NCBI GenBank assembly: GCA_945904015.1
Contig: CAMDPK010000011.1
Location: 17,505 to 81,504 of the forward strand
DNA: 64,000 nt
Direction of reading: 5' to 3'
Source: Candidatus Kuenenia stuttgartensis
GTDB lineage: Bacteria > Planctomycetota > Planctomycetia > Planctomycetales > Planctomycetaceae
Within the stretch, counting starts at the first letter, position 1. Each line of letters begins with the position of its first letter. The notes under the pieces were generated by a model, which was not told the DNA's origin, ran no database searches, and saw only the letters and a list, made by a program, of their open reading frames with translations. This document shows positions 53,273 to 61,625 of this stretch, piece after piece. Made by a program: the position numbers and the translations under genes.

Positions 53273-55093
53273 GTGAATCGAGTGGGCGACAAGTTGATGC
53301 GAGTGATGTGCGAACGACTTCGCGCCGTTGCCGTAGCCAAGTTCGCCAGAACGTGGGTCGATCGACGCCTCACCCACGTTCTGGCGAACGTGGCTACTTC
53401 ACTGGCCTCTGCTGTTGCTCTGATCGCGGCCGCTCTCCCGCTCTCAGCCGCCGAACCCGCGAAGTCTTCCGAAGTTCGCGATGTGATCTTGATGCTCGAA
53501 ACGGGGCCGTTGCATCTGCGGGTCCACGTCGCCGTCGGCGGGTTGTCTCCGCAAGACGCTCGGCGGGCGAGCTTGGATCGGCTGTTGAAAACGCTCGATG
53601 CGGATGGCGACGGCAAGCTGTCGCAGAAAGAGGCGGAGCGGTCGCCGCTGTTTCGCGAGAAGCAACGGCCGAAGGCAGCCGAGTTCTTGAAAGAGATCGG
53701 AGCCTCACCAATGTTTTCTCGCCGCGACATGGAGCAGCGGTTCGAGCGATTCGGCGGTGAGACGGTCGTCTATCGGCAGAACGCGAGCACTTCGGAAAGC
53801 GATAACAGCGTCTTCAAAATGCTGGACGCGAACAAGGACGGAGTCGTGGACGCGACCGAGATGCAGGACTCGGTCGATCTGCTGCTCGCGAAGGATTCGG
53901 ACGACGACGAATGCGTGACGTTCGACGAACTCGCTCCGCCGCCGGTCGTTCCAGCGAATCAGTTGGTGGTGCCGACGGACCAGCCACGCCCGCCCTCATC
54001 GACGGTGGCCGAACTGCTCCGCGACACGAATCAACTCGCTCTGGCAGACCAACTGCTGTTGAAGTACGACAAGAACCGCAATCGTAAGCTCTCGATCGAC
54101 GAACTCGGCTGGCCCAAAGAGCGACTGAAGACTTGCGATACCGATGGCGATGGGGAACTCAACAAGAAGGAACTTGGCGGTTTGCAGAAGTCGCCGATTG
54201 ATATCGAGTTGGCGGTGGACGTCGTGCGGAAGGAAGGCCAACCGATGCTGCGGACGCTCGCCTCGTTGGGAGTTCAAACAGACGGCGATAAGTATCCGGA
54301 CCTCGCTACGATCAACCTGCCGACCGCCGTCGTCACGTTCTCATCGCGCGAAGTCGATCCGTTCGAGGCATCAATGACGCTCGCGCTGCGGACGTTCAAT
54401 GAACTCGATGTGGACAACAACGGCTACCTCGACAATGACGAGACGAAGAGCCGCGAGCGATTCGGCCGCGGCCTGTTCGATCAGATCGACGCGGACGGCG
54501 ACGGCAAAATCTTCGGCGAAGAAATGAAGGAGTTCATTCGCACTCGCGGTGAGCCGGTCGCGACGACGTGTCAGATCACCGTCTTCGACGATGGAGCTGG
54601 ATTCTTTTCGACACTGGACTCGAACAGCGACCGCCGCATCTCGATGCGCGAAATGCGCTACGCGGACAAGACGCTGGTCAAGATGCAGCGCGACGACAAA
54701 CCGGGGCTGGGCGAATTCGAGCCCGCTCGGCGGTATCGCATCGAGTTCGTGCGCGGCATCTTCAATCCGTTCGGCAATCCGGAACGCCCGGCGAATCCGC
54801 GAATGCCGCAAGCACCGGTCGAAACCATCAAGCCGCGACTCGTCGGCCCCATTTGGTTTCAACGCTGGGATCGCAACAACGACGGCGACATCACTTGGCG
54901 CGAGTTCCTCGGCCCACGCGACGCCTTTGAACAACTCGACGCCGATCGCGATGAGTTGATTGATCCGAAAGAAGCGGAGGCGGCCGTGACGGCGAAATCC
55001 GAAACACGAAATTCGAAATCCGAGACAAGCACAAATGGCCAAAGCCCGAATGCGGCACGGGCCAAAACGGAAAACAGTCTGGAACACAAATAA
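53273..55093 (+). CDS. Secreted multi-EF-hand protein
   Basis: A 606-residue exported protein with about ten EF-hand calcium loops spread along it (DADGDGKLSQKE, DANKDGVVDATE, DKNRNRKLSIDE, DTDGDGELNKKE, DVDNNGYLDNDE, DADGDGKIFGEE, DRNNDGDITWRE and others). The start is a GTG at 53273 with GGAG about 8 nt upstream. The hydrophobic signal (LASAVALIAAALPLSAAEP) begins only near residue 43 because a 65-bp palindrome is inserted in the n-region, adding about 22 residues. The C-terminal 30 residues (KSETRNSKSETSTNGQSPNA) are low in complexity and look repeat-derived. It is co-directional with DUF1549/DUF1501 and probably co-exported; role unknown. Confidence 0.88.
   Translation: MNRVGDKLMRVMCERLRAVAVAKFARTWVDRRLTHVLANVATSLASAVALIAAALPLSAAEPAKSSEVRDVILMLETGPLHLRVHVAVGGLSPQDARRASLDRLLKTLDADGDGKLSQKEAERSPLFREKQRPKAAEFLKEIGASPMFSRRDMEQRFERFGGETVVYRQNASTSESDNSVFKMLDANKDGVVDATEMQDSVDLLLAKDSDDDECVTFDELAPPPVVPANQLVVPTDQPRPPSSTVAELLRDTNQLALADQLLLKYDKNRNRKLSIDELGWPKERLKTCDTDGDGELNKKELGGLQKSPIDIELAVDVVRKEGQPMLRTLASLGVQTDGDKYPDLATINLPTAVVTFSSREVDPFEASMTLALRTFNELDVDNNGYLDNDETKSRERFGRGLFDQIDADGDGKIFGEEMKEFIRTRGEPVATTCQITVFDDGAGFFSTLDSNSDRRISMREMRYADKTLVKMQRDDKPGLGEFEPARRYRIEFVRGIFNPFGNPERPANPRMPQAPVETIKPRLVGPIWFQRWDRNNDGDITWREFLGPRDAFEQLDADRDELIDPKEAEAAVTAKSETRNSKSETSTNGQSPNAARAKTENSLEHK
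53333..53397. repeat. Palindrome inserted in the EF-hand gene's signal region
   Basis: Arms 53333-53358 and 53372-53397 (GTAGCCA edge; core GTTCGCCAGAACGTGGGT) are inverted with one mismatch in 26. It lies inside the coding sequence; here GTAG is read as GTA-G so no stop arises, and about 22 codons (VAKFARTWV...THVLANVAT) are added in frame. Confidence 0.9.
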
Positions 55094-55146
55094 AATAAGA
55101 GGTGATCGCCGGCACTGGCTCGGTCTCACGCGGAGGTGCTTTTTCG

Positions 55147-55926
55147 ATGCGTCACAAGCCCACTCTCTTCACAGCAGTCCTCCTCTTATTCCTGGTCGGC
55201 CTCGATGTCGCTCAGGGAGACGACAAACCCGCGACGAAGGTTGCACCCACGTCGAAGGACAAGCCCGCGACGAAGGACAAACCCACGTCGAAGGCTCTCG
55301 GCAAAATCCAGCCGCCTGGTGGAGTGCCACTGCCCCTGAGACCCGGAACCCCAGTTTCCGTGGACTGGGGGACGAAGGCGACCAAGCGTTTGGAGTCTGC
55401 ACCCGAAGAAGACCTCGCGAAGTGGATCGTCGAACTGAAACGGATCACGGACAAGAAACTCGATGAGGAGCTTGAAGAACAAGCCTGCCGCACCTACTTC
55501 GTGACACGCATGAGCCTGGCTTTCGACGATCTCAAATGGAACGCCAAGGTGGCGGACAAACTCTTCCATCGCGCCGAAGCCATGAAGGCGTCGGATTCCA
55601 AAGTCTGGAAGGAAGCGTTTGAAGCACTGCTGAAGCACGAGCCGACAGTGCTCCTGAACGAACAAGAATACGCGGTTCCGCTCGTCCTCATTCCGGTCGA
55701 GCCTCTCTTCGACAAGTGGAAGTACAACCGCGAGCGCGGCAAGAAGTATCTGGCTCGCCTGCAGCAACTGACCTTCGATGACGTCGTACTCTGGTATGAC
55801 GCGGATGATTTCTTGGGGACGAAACTCGACGCCGCAGTCAACATCATCCTGCTGGATGACTACTTCGACAACGAAATGTTCCAGCGGGACAAGTTCAAAG
55901 CCGCGTTCGAGGTCAAGAAGAACTAG
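55147..55926 (+). CDS. Secreted protein of unknown function with Lys/Thr/Pro repeat
   Basis: A 259-residue protein with a signal peptide (TLFTAVLLLFLVGLDVAQGD), then a short repetitive stretch of KPATK/KPTSK units (about residues 27-50) and a charged helical domain (LAKWIVELKRITDKKLDEEL; DDFLGTKLDAAVNIILLDDY). GGAGG lies about 10 nt upstream of the ATG at 55147. It is co-directional with the EF-hand gene and the next small secreted protein. The family is not recognised. Confidence 0.8.
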   Translation: MRHKPTLFTAVLLLFLVGLDVAQGDDKPATKVAPTSKDKPATKDKPTSKALGKIQPPGGVPLPLRPGTPVSVDWGTKATKRLESAPEEDLAKWIVELKRITDKKLDEELEEQACRTYFVTRMSLAFDDLKWNAKVADKLFHRAEAMKASDSKVWKEAFEALLKHEPTVLLNEQEYAVPLVLIPVEPLFDKWKYNRERGKKYLARLQQLTFDDVVLWYDADDFLGTKLDAAVNIILLDDYFDNEMFQRDKFKAAFEVKKN

Positions 55927-55958
55927 AGGCAATGGTCCAGATCACAGGAGAAATCCCG

Positions 55959-56477
55959 ATGAAAAAAACATTCGCTTTCCTAACCGCAATTGCCCTCTGT
56001 GCGATGTGCTCGTTGTACGCGGACTATTCCGTTTCTGATCAAGGAACGTGGCCTCAGAGTTGGCCAGCGGAACTGGAGCCACTCCGCAAGCAAGCCCGCT
56101 CTTTAGAGGGTCCGCTTCGGCCCCTGCTGCACTATGCGATCTCGTTCAAAAAGCGGGAGGAGTTTGAGGCCGCCTGGCCGCATCTCTTGAAGGTCAAGAC
56201 GAAGGGGGCTCCGATCGTTCTGAGACGCGGTCCAAGCTTTTGGTTAGACAACGAGAAGAATGCGGGGGTTTGCGTCCACACTCCGCCTGTGGGTCAAGCT
56301 CCGATCGCCGACGGGAAGGATGCGAAAGGAAATTGGGACAAGACCATCTACATCGAGCTGATTGCCGACGGCGAGATCGTGGATCTGAACCGTATTCAAT
56401 TGCCGACAGATACGCCGATCATCGACGAGCGGTTCAAGGTCGAGCCGAACAAATCGATCAAGCTGAGTGGCGGCTGA
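55959..56477 (+). CDS. Small secreted protein of unknown function
   Basis: A 172-residue protein with a signal peptide (MKKTFAFLTAIALCAMCSLY, cleavage near YAD-YS). GGAG lies 8 nt upstream of the ATG at 55959, which is preferred over an upstream ATG at 55932. The mature part (WPAELEPLRKQARSLEGPLR; PSFWLDNEKNAGVCVHTPPV; TIYIELIADGEIVDLNRIQL) appears globular. It begins 32 nt after the previous gene, so the two are probably co-transcribed. The family is not recognised. Confidence 0.8.
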   Translation: MKKTFAFLTAIALCAMCSLYADYSVSDQGTWPQSWPAELEPLRKQARSLEGPLRPLLHYAISFKKREEFEAAWPHLLKVKTKGAPIVLRRGPSFWLDNEKNAGVCVHTPPVGQAPIADGKDAKGNWDKTIYIELIADGEIVDLNRIQLPTDTPIIDERFKVEPNKSIKLSGG

Positions 56478-56581
56478 TGCGGATTCGGAACGCCGCCGCC
56501 TCACGAGTCGGTGTCTCTCAGCGACTCACAAAGTATTTGCAGTTTGGCTTTCAACAACAACAACCCTGACGGATCACAACG

Positions 56582-57613
56582 ATGTCAAACGCTCCCACGA
56601 ATGACGATGCCGCCGCAGTCGCGAGACTTCGGGAAGCTCGCACCAAGATCAAAAGAGAGTTGGCCAAGATCGTCGTCGGGCAAGACGAGATCATCGACTC
56701 GCTGCTGATCGGGATGCTGTGCAAAGGACACATCCTGCTGCACGGCGTGCCGGGGCTGGGCAAGACCTTGATGGCGCGGACGCTGGCGAAGACGTTGGAG
56801 ATGGAGTTCCGCCGCATTCAGTTCACTCCCGACTTGATGCCGGCGGACATCACGGGCACCGATGTCATGGAAGAAGATCACGCGACCGGCAAGCACAAGG
56901 TGTCGTTCCTGCCGGGACCGGTCTTCACCAACTTCCTGCTGGCGGACGAAATCAACCGCACGCCGCCGAAGACTCAAGCCGCGCTGTTGCAGGCGATGCA
57001 GGAAGCCGAAATCTCCGTTGGCCGCGAGACGTACAAACTCAAGCCGCCGTTCTTCGTCGTCGCGACGCAGAACCCGATCGAGATGGAGGGAACGTATCCG
57101 CTGCCGGAAGCTCAACTCGACCGTTTCATGTTCAACTTGAAGATCAAGTACCCCTCGGTCGACGAAGGGGTGCTGATCATCAAAGGCACGACGAGTACGG
57201 TGACAGCCACTGCCGACGCGGTCCTGCACGCCGAGGAAGTTCTGCGTCTGCAAGAGTTGGTTCGCGGCGTCCCCGTCGCCGACAGCGTGGTCCGTTATGC
57301 AGCGCGATTGGTCGCGGCGACTCGGCCTTCGTTGGCCGGCAAGGACACCGGCGCGAAGTCGCTCGACGCGATCCACAAATACATTTCCTACGGAGCCAGT
57401 CCGCGAGCCTCGCAGTTCCTAGTGCTCGGCTCGAAGGCGCGAGCGATTCTGGCCGGCAAATACCACGTCGATTTCGACGACATCAAAGCGGTTGCTCATC
57501 CGGTGCTGCGGCATCGGCTGGTCCTCAACTTCCACGCGCGAGCCGACAACGTGGACGCCGACGTGCTGGTTAATCGTCTCCTCGAGGCCGTGCCAACCGA
57601 GGAGAAGAAATAA
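56582..57613 (+). CDS. MoxR-family AAA+ ATPase
   Basis: A 343-residue cytoplasmic chaperone-like ATPase of the MoxR family. Walker A GVPGLGKT at 55-62, Walker B LLADEIN (D122, E123), sensor-like VATQNPIEMEGTYPLPEAQL and DRFMF (arginine finger region) are present, and the C-terminal lid domain is complete. MoxR proteins act with VWA-domain partners, which here are encoded downstream (DUF58 and BatA-like). Its TAA stop overlaps the next start (TAATG), indicating translational coupling. Confidence 0.95.
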   Translation: MSNAPTNDDAAAVARLREARTKIKRELAKIVVGQDEIIDSLLIGMLCKGHILLHGVPGLGKTLMARTLAKTLEMEFRRIQFTPDLMPADITGTDVMEEDHATGKHKVSFLPGPVFTNFLLADEINRTPPKTQAALLQAMQEAEISVGRETYKLKPPFFVVATQNPIEMEGTYPLPEAQLDRFMFNLKIKYPSVDEGVLIIKGTTSTVTATADAVLHAEEVLRLQELVRGVPVADSVVRYAARLVAATRPSLAGKDTGAKSLDAIHKYISYGASPRASQFLVLGSKARAILAGKYHVDFDDIKAVAHPVLRHRLVLNFHARADNVDADVLVNRLLEAVPTEEKK

Positions 57614-58419
57614 TGTTTCGCGCGGCTCCATTGATTGTGTTTTGCCTGAGTGGTTCGCTGATCGTCGCGGACGACACGGAGTCCGCCGCGCGCCAAGCGA
57701 GGCTGGCGGCGATGCGGCAGCGCGCCGAGGCCTTACACCTGAAGATCGGAGAGAAACCGGAACTGCGGCGGGTCGGAAAAGAGCCGCTGTTTCGTTACAG
57801 CGATCCGGTTGGGACGACGACTGATGGGACACTGTGGTTGTGGACTCAAGCCGAGCGGCCGATTGCGGCGGCGTGCCTGTTCAACGATTCGCGCGAAGGC
57901 TTTCAGTGGAACTACGAGCTTGTTTCGCTGAGTGACTCACCACTGTTTGTCGACGGTCGGCCGGGCTGGAACTGGCGGCCGGTGGCGAATCAGCGCCGGT
58001 GGATTGTCGTGACCGAGCCTGAGCCTGCAGACACCGGACCGAAACGGCTGGTTCAAATGAAAACTCTGCTGTCACAGTTTCGCGCGGTCGGAACCTATCA
58101 AGCCGGCGAACATACGCAGATGCGGTTGTTGCCGCGGCCGGTTTATCGATACCACTGCCCGGATCAAAAGATCGAAGATGGCGCGATGTTTCTGTTTGCC
58201 GTTGGAACGAACCCGGAAGTGCTCGTCCAAGTCGAAGCGCTGTCCGAGGCGGATCGTTCCTGGCGAATCGGCTTCGCGCGCATGACGGCCGCGGACGTAA
58301 AAGTGGCTCGCGATGAACAGACCGTCTGGGAGGCCGAGGGAGTCCGTGCTTGGGATCCGCGGCACGACTATTTCTCGCACTACGGCCCGGATCGCGGCGA
58401 CGTTGCTCCGGACAAGTAA
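57613..58419 (+). CDS. Secreted protein of unknown function in the MoxR operon
   Basis: A 268-residue protein with a short signal peptide (APLIVFCLSGSLIVADD). It starts at a TAATG overlap with moxR. The mature part begins with a helical stretch (ESAARQARLAAMRQRAEALH) followed by beta-rich segments (PLFRYSDPVGTTTDGTLWLW; GAMFLFAVGTNPEVLVQVEA). No catalytic motif is visible. Translational coupling to moxR argues for a role with the MoxR/VWA system in the envelope. Confidence 0.82.
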   Translation: MFRAAPLIVFCLSGSLIVADDTESAARQARLAAMRQRAEALHLKIGEKPELRRVGKEPLFRYSDPVGTTTDGTLWLWTQAERPIAAACLFNDSREGFQWNYELVSLSDSPLFVDGRPGWNWRPVANQRRWIVVTEPEPADTGPKRLVQMKTLLSQFRAVGTYQAGEHTQMRLLPRPVYRYHCPDQKIEDGAMFLFAVGTNPEVLVQVEALSEADRSWRIGFARMTAADVKVARDEQTVWEAEGVRAWDPRHDYFSHYGPDRGDVAPDK

Positions 58420-58470
58420 CGATGACCCACAGCTTGAGATTGCCGCACAGAACAAGAATGAGATTTCACC

Positions 58471-59358
58471 GTGACTTCCAAAACTCTCGTTGATCCCGCG
58501 TTTTTCTCTCGGCTCGACAATCTCGAGCTGCGGGCGCGCGGGATCGTCGAAGGGTTTATGCACGGCTTGCATCGCAGCCCGTTTGTTGGGTTCAGCGTCG
58601 AGTTTGCCTCGCATCGCGAGTACGCGCAGGGGGACGACCTGCGGCATGTGAACTGGAAGTTGTATGCCCGGACGAAGCGGTTGTATGTGAAGGAGTTCGA
58701 TGCTGAGACCAACATGAATCTGCATCTGTTGGTCGACATCAGCGGGTCGATGGAGTGCGCGAATACGGGACGCAGCAAGCTGTCGTATGCGACGACGTTG
58801 GCGGCGGCGTTGGCTCATTTGGCGCTCAAGCAGCACGATGCGGTGGGCATCACGTTGTTCGCGGATGAGGTCGTCGCGCACCTTGATCCGCGAGCGAAGC
58901 CGCATCAGTTGGACGAGATCTTGGCGGCGATCTCGAACACGAAGGCTCGGCCGAAATCGGATGCCTCGCGAGCACTGCATCAAGCGGCAGAGCTGTGCCG
59001 GCATCGCGGCATGGTGGTCGTCATCAGCGACTTCTTCGACGACTTGGAGGCGATCAAACGGGGGCTGGATCAGTTGCGGTATCGGCAGCACGAGGTGCTC
59101 GCGTTTCAAATCTGGGATCCGTGGGAGCGGCACTTGCCGCTCGAAGGCAACATCTGCTTCAGCGACATGGAGACGCGAGAAGAAATCACGACACACGCCG
59201 AAGGAGTTCGCGAGAAGTACCTCGCGGCGATCGACGAATGGCGAGCGGAACTGGCCCGCGAATGTCTGAATCGTGGCGTCGATCGCATCGAAATGACAAC
59301 CGACGATCCGCTCGATAAGGCGTTGCTCGATTATCTGGTTCACAGAACAAAAGTTTGA
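58471..59358 (+). CDS. DUF58 / VWA-like protein
   Basis: A 295-residue protein with the DUF58 signature YAQGDDLRHVNWKLYART (51-68) followed by a VWA-like domain with a MIDAS motif DISGSM (D89, S91, S93). No signal peptide is seen. The GTG at 58471 is chosen as start from the family N-terminus (DPAFFSRLDNLELRARGIVE). DUF58 proteins are the usual partners of MoxR ATPases, and this gene sits between moxR and a BatA-like gene. A metal-dependent protein-interaction role is inferred. Confidence 0.92.
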   Translation: MTSKTLVDPAFFSRLDNLELRARGIVEGFMHGLHRSPFVGFSVEFASHREYAQGDDLRHVNWKLYARTKRLYVKEFDAETNMNLHLLVDISGSMECANTGRSKLSYATTLAAALAHLALKQHDAVGITLFADEVVAHLDPRAKPHQLDEILAAISNTKARPKSDASRALHQAAELCRHRGMVVVISDFFDDLEAIKRGLDQLRYRQHEVLAFQIWDPWERHLPLEGNICFSDMETREEITTHAEGVREKYLAAIDEWRAELARECLNRGVDRIEMTTDDPLDKALLDYLVHRTKV

Positions 59359-59372
59359 CTCGAAAACTTCAC

Positions 59373-61586
59373 ATGCCCAACTTCCTTCAAACATCGTTCC
59401 TCGCTGGACTGGCCGCACTCGCGGTGCCGGTCCTGATTCACCTGTTCTTTCGTCTGAAGACGAAGCGGGTGGAGCTGGGGACGATCCGCTTTTTGCGGCT
59501 CGTGCTGGAAGAGAATGCTCGGCGGCGGAAGGTGATGCGGTGGTTGTTGCTGGCGCTGCGGATGGCGTTTGTCGCGCTGCTTGTCGGGTTGTTCGCGCGG
59601 CCGTTCCTCACGGCGGCGGCGACCGGGAGCGACAAAGAACTGCTCGTCATCTTGATCGACCAGTCGGCGACGATGCAGCTCAAGGGGGAGAATGGACGGC
59701 TGATCGATCAAGCGATTGCCGAGGCGAAGAAGCTGATCGAAACGGCGGGAACGCAGACTCGATTCGAGGTCGCGTTTTTCGATCACGACGTGCATCCGCT
59801 GACGGACTCGAAAGCCGGAGACGGTGTGAAGAGCGACGCGGTGCTGGCGAAGTTGCAGGCTCCGGCGGCGACGTTCGGCGCGACGAACTTCGGCGCGGTC
59901 TTCGCCTGGGCACGCGACATCTGCGTGAAGGCTCCGGCGGGAGTGAAGCAACTGCATCTCTTCACCGACTTGCAGCGGTCGGGACTGGATTGGACTGAGG
60001 TCGAACCGCTGCCGGCCGAAGTCAAACCGCATCTGCATGATCTCGGCCGACCGGTGGTCAACAACGTGGCGATCACCGAAGTCCGCACGACGCGCTTGTG
60101 GGTACGACCCGGCGAGTCGCCGACGATCCGAGCGTCCGTCCTGCACGGCGGCACGTTTGCGTTGGAGGAAGTGGCGATCGTGCTGGAAATTGGCAGGGTG
60201 GAAGGGCGGCAGAAGTCAGAGCGACTGGCCAGCCGAACCGAGTTCGCGAAGCTCGCCGAGCGAATCACGAAGCGTGAGCGGGTGAAGCTGGAACCCGGTG
60301 CGACGGTCACGCTCGACTTTGAACTTCCCGCGTTGAGTGAAGGTTTGTGGCAAGGCCGGGTGACGGTCGAGTTCGACGACGACTTGCCGTTCGACAATCA
60401 GCGATTCTTCGCGATCTCGGCAACGCCCGCGTATCGGGTGCTCGTCGTCAGCAGCGAGTCCGACGGTTCGGCAATCACCAGCGAGACCTATTTCTTGGAT
60501 GCGGCTCTGAGACTGGCGGACGCGGGGGATTCGTACTCGGCCAGTCCGTTCGCTCCGACGCTGCTGACCTATGCGGACGGTGTGAGCTTTCCGAATTTGT
60601 CCGGCGCTGACGTGGGGCAGGTTTCCAACCTGCCCGTGAATTCCAATGAGAACCGTTCAAAAACTTTGAAAGCGAGTGACGGGCAGGTTGGAAACCTGCC
60701 CCACGGTTTCGATACCGTCGTGCTGGCGAATGTGGCGGATGTCTCGAAGCCAGATGCGGATCAATTGGCGTCGTTCGTCCGCAGCGGCGGCGGGTTGTTG
60801 GTCTTCACCGGCGATCGCGTGTCGGCGAAGAGCTGCTCGACATTGACCGACGCGGGACTGACGGTCGGCGAAATCGGCGACACGAAAGTCACGAATGATT
60901 TGCCGTGGCGACTGACTCAGTGGGATGACAAGCATCCGATCTTTGAACCGCTCAGTGACCCGCAACATGGCGACCTGCGACGGCTGATCTTCGCCGCGTA
61001 CACGAAGCTGACTCCCTCGGCCGACGCGAACGTGCTGGCTCAGTTCAGCACCGGCGATCCAGCGGTGCTCGAACGTCGCGTTGGCGACGGAACAATGTTG
61101 TGGGTGACGACCTCGTGCGGTCGCGACTGGAGCGATTGGTGTCGCAGCCGGTTGTTCTTGCCGACCGTGCATCAGTTGCTCGGCTACGAAGTCGGCCTCA
61201 CGTCGGGTGGCCGAGTTCGCTCGCGGCTGGTCGATACGGAACCGAAAACAGCGGTCGGAGGTCAGCGGCCGGATGCCGTCGTGGCGGAGCCGCGCGGTGC
61301 TGACGCCCTGACCTCCGCCGCGATTCCCGGTGTCGATCAGTTCGAGCGCTTCGCCGAAATCATCAACACGAGTCCTCGCGAATCCGACACGGATCGTTGC
61401 ACTCGGCAAGAGTTCGAGGATCGCTTCGCGGTGAAGTTCGTCGAGGAAGCTGGCACGACTGACTCACAAGCCGCAGTGCTCGGCAACGTCGAGTTGCAAC
61501 AAGACGAACTCTGGCATTGGGTCGGCTGTGTGTTGCTGGGGGTGATGTTGTTGGAAGGGTTTGTGGGGAATCGCACGACTGCGTGA
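59373..61586 (+). CDS. BatA-like membrane protein with VWA domain
   Basis: A 737-residue protein starting with the BatA/aerotolerance N-terminal region (FLAGLAALAVPVLIHLFFRL, then TKRVELGTIRFL) and two N-terminal membrane helices. A VWA-like domain follows with a MIDAS-type DQSATM at 96-101, a DxSxT variant of the usual DxSxS. A later part (VLANVADVSKPDADQLASFV, then GGGLLVFTGD) resembles the class I glutamine amidotransferase-like fold common in such proteins. One C-terminal helix ends the protein. Residues about 414-444 are encoded by a GGCAGGTT palindrome read in frame. An alternative TTG at 59355 would overlap the DUF58 stop. Confidence 0.88.
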   Translation: MPNFLQTSFLAGLAALAVPVLIHLFFRLKTKRVELGTIRFLRLVLEENARRRKVMRWLLLALRMAFVALLVGLFARPFLTAAATGSDKELLVILIDQSATMQLKGENGRLIDQAIAEAKKLIETAGTQTRFEVAFFDHDVHPLTDSKAGDGVKSDAVLAKLQAPAATFGATNFGAVFAWARDICVKAPAGVKQLHLFTDLQRSGLDWTEVEPLPAEVKPHLHDLGRPVVNNVAITEVRTTRLWVRPGESPTIRASVLHGGTFALEEVAIVLEIGRVEGRQKSERLASRTEFAKLAERITKRERVKLEPGATVTLDFELPALSEGLWQGRVTVEFDDDLPFDNQRFFAISATPAYRVLVVSSESDGSAITSETYFLDAALRLADAGDSYSASPFAPTLLTYADGVSFPNLSGADVGQVSNLPVNSNENRSKTLKASDGQVGNLPHGFDTVVLANVADVSKPDADQLASFVRSGGGLLVFTGDRVSAKSCSTLTDAGLTVGEIGDTKVTNDLPWRLTQWDDKHPIFEPLSDPQHGDLRRLIFAAYTKLTPSADANVLAQFSTGDPAVLERRVGDGTMLWVTTSCGRDWSDWCRSRLFLPTVHQLLGYEVGLTSGGRVRSRLVDTEPKTAVGGQRPDAVVAEPRGADALTSAAIPGVDQFERFAEIINTSPRESDTDRCTRQEFEDRFAVKFVEEAGTTDSQAAVLGNVELQQDELWHWVGCVLLGVMLLEGFVGNRTTA
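60612..60704. repeat. GGCAGGTT-family palindrome inside the BatA-like gene
   Basis: Perfect 23-bp inverted arms (60612-60634, 60682-60704) with a 47-nt loop. Compared with the intergenic copies the arms carry a compensatory pair change (GTTTCCAAC/GTTGGAAAC). It is translated in frame as GQVSNLP...GQVGNLPH. Confidence 0.93.
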
Positions 61587-61625
61587 AACAAAGAATCGTT
61601 TTTCAGATTTTGATCGGGATCAATT

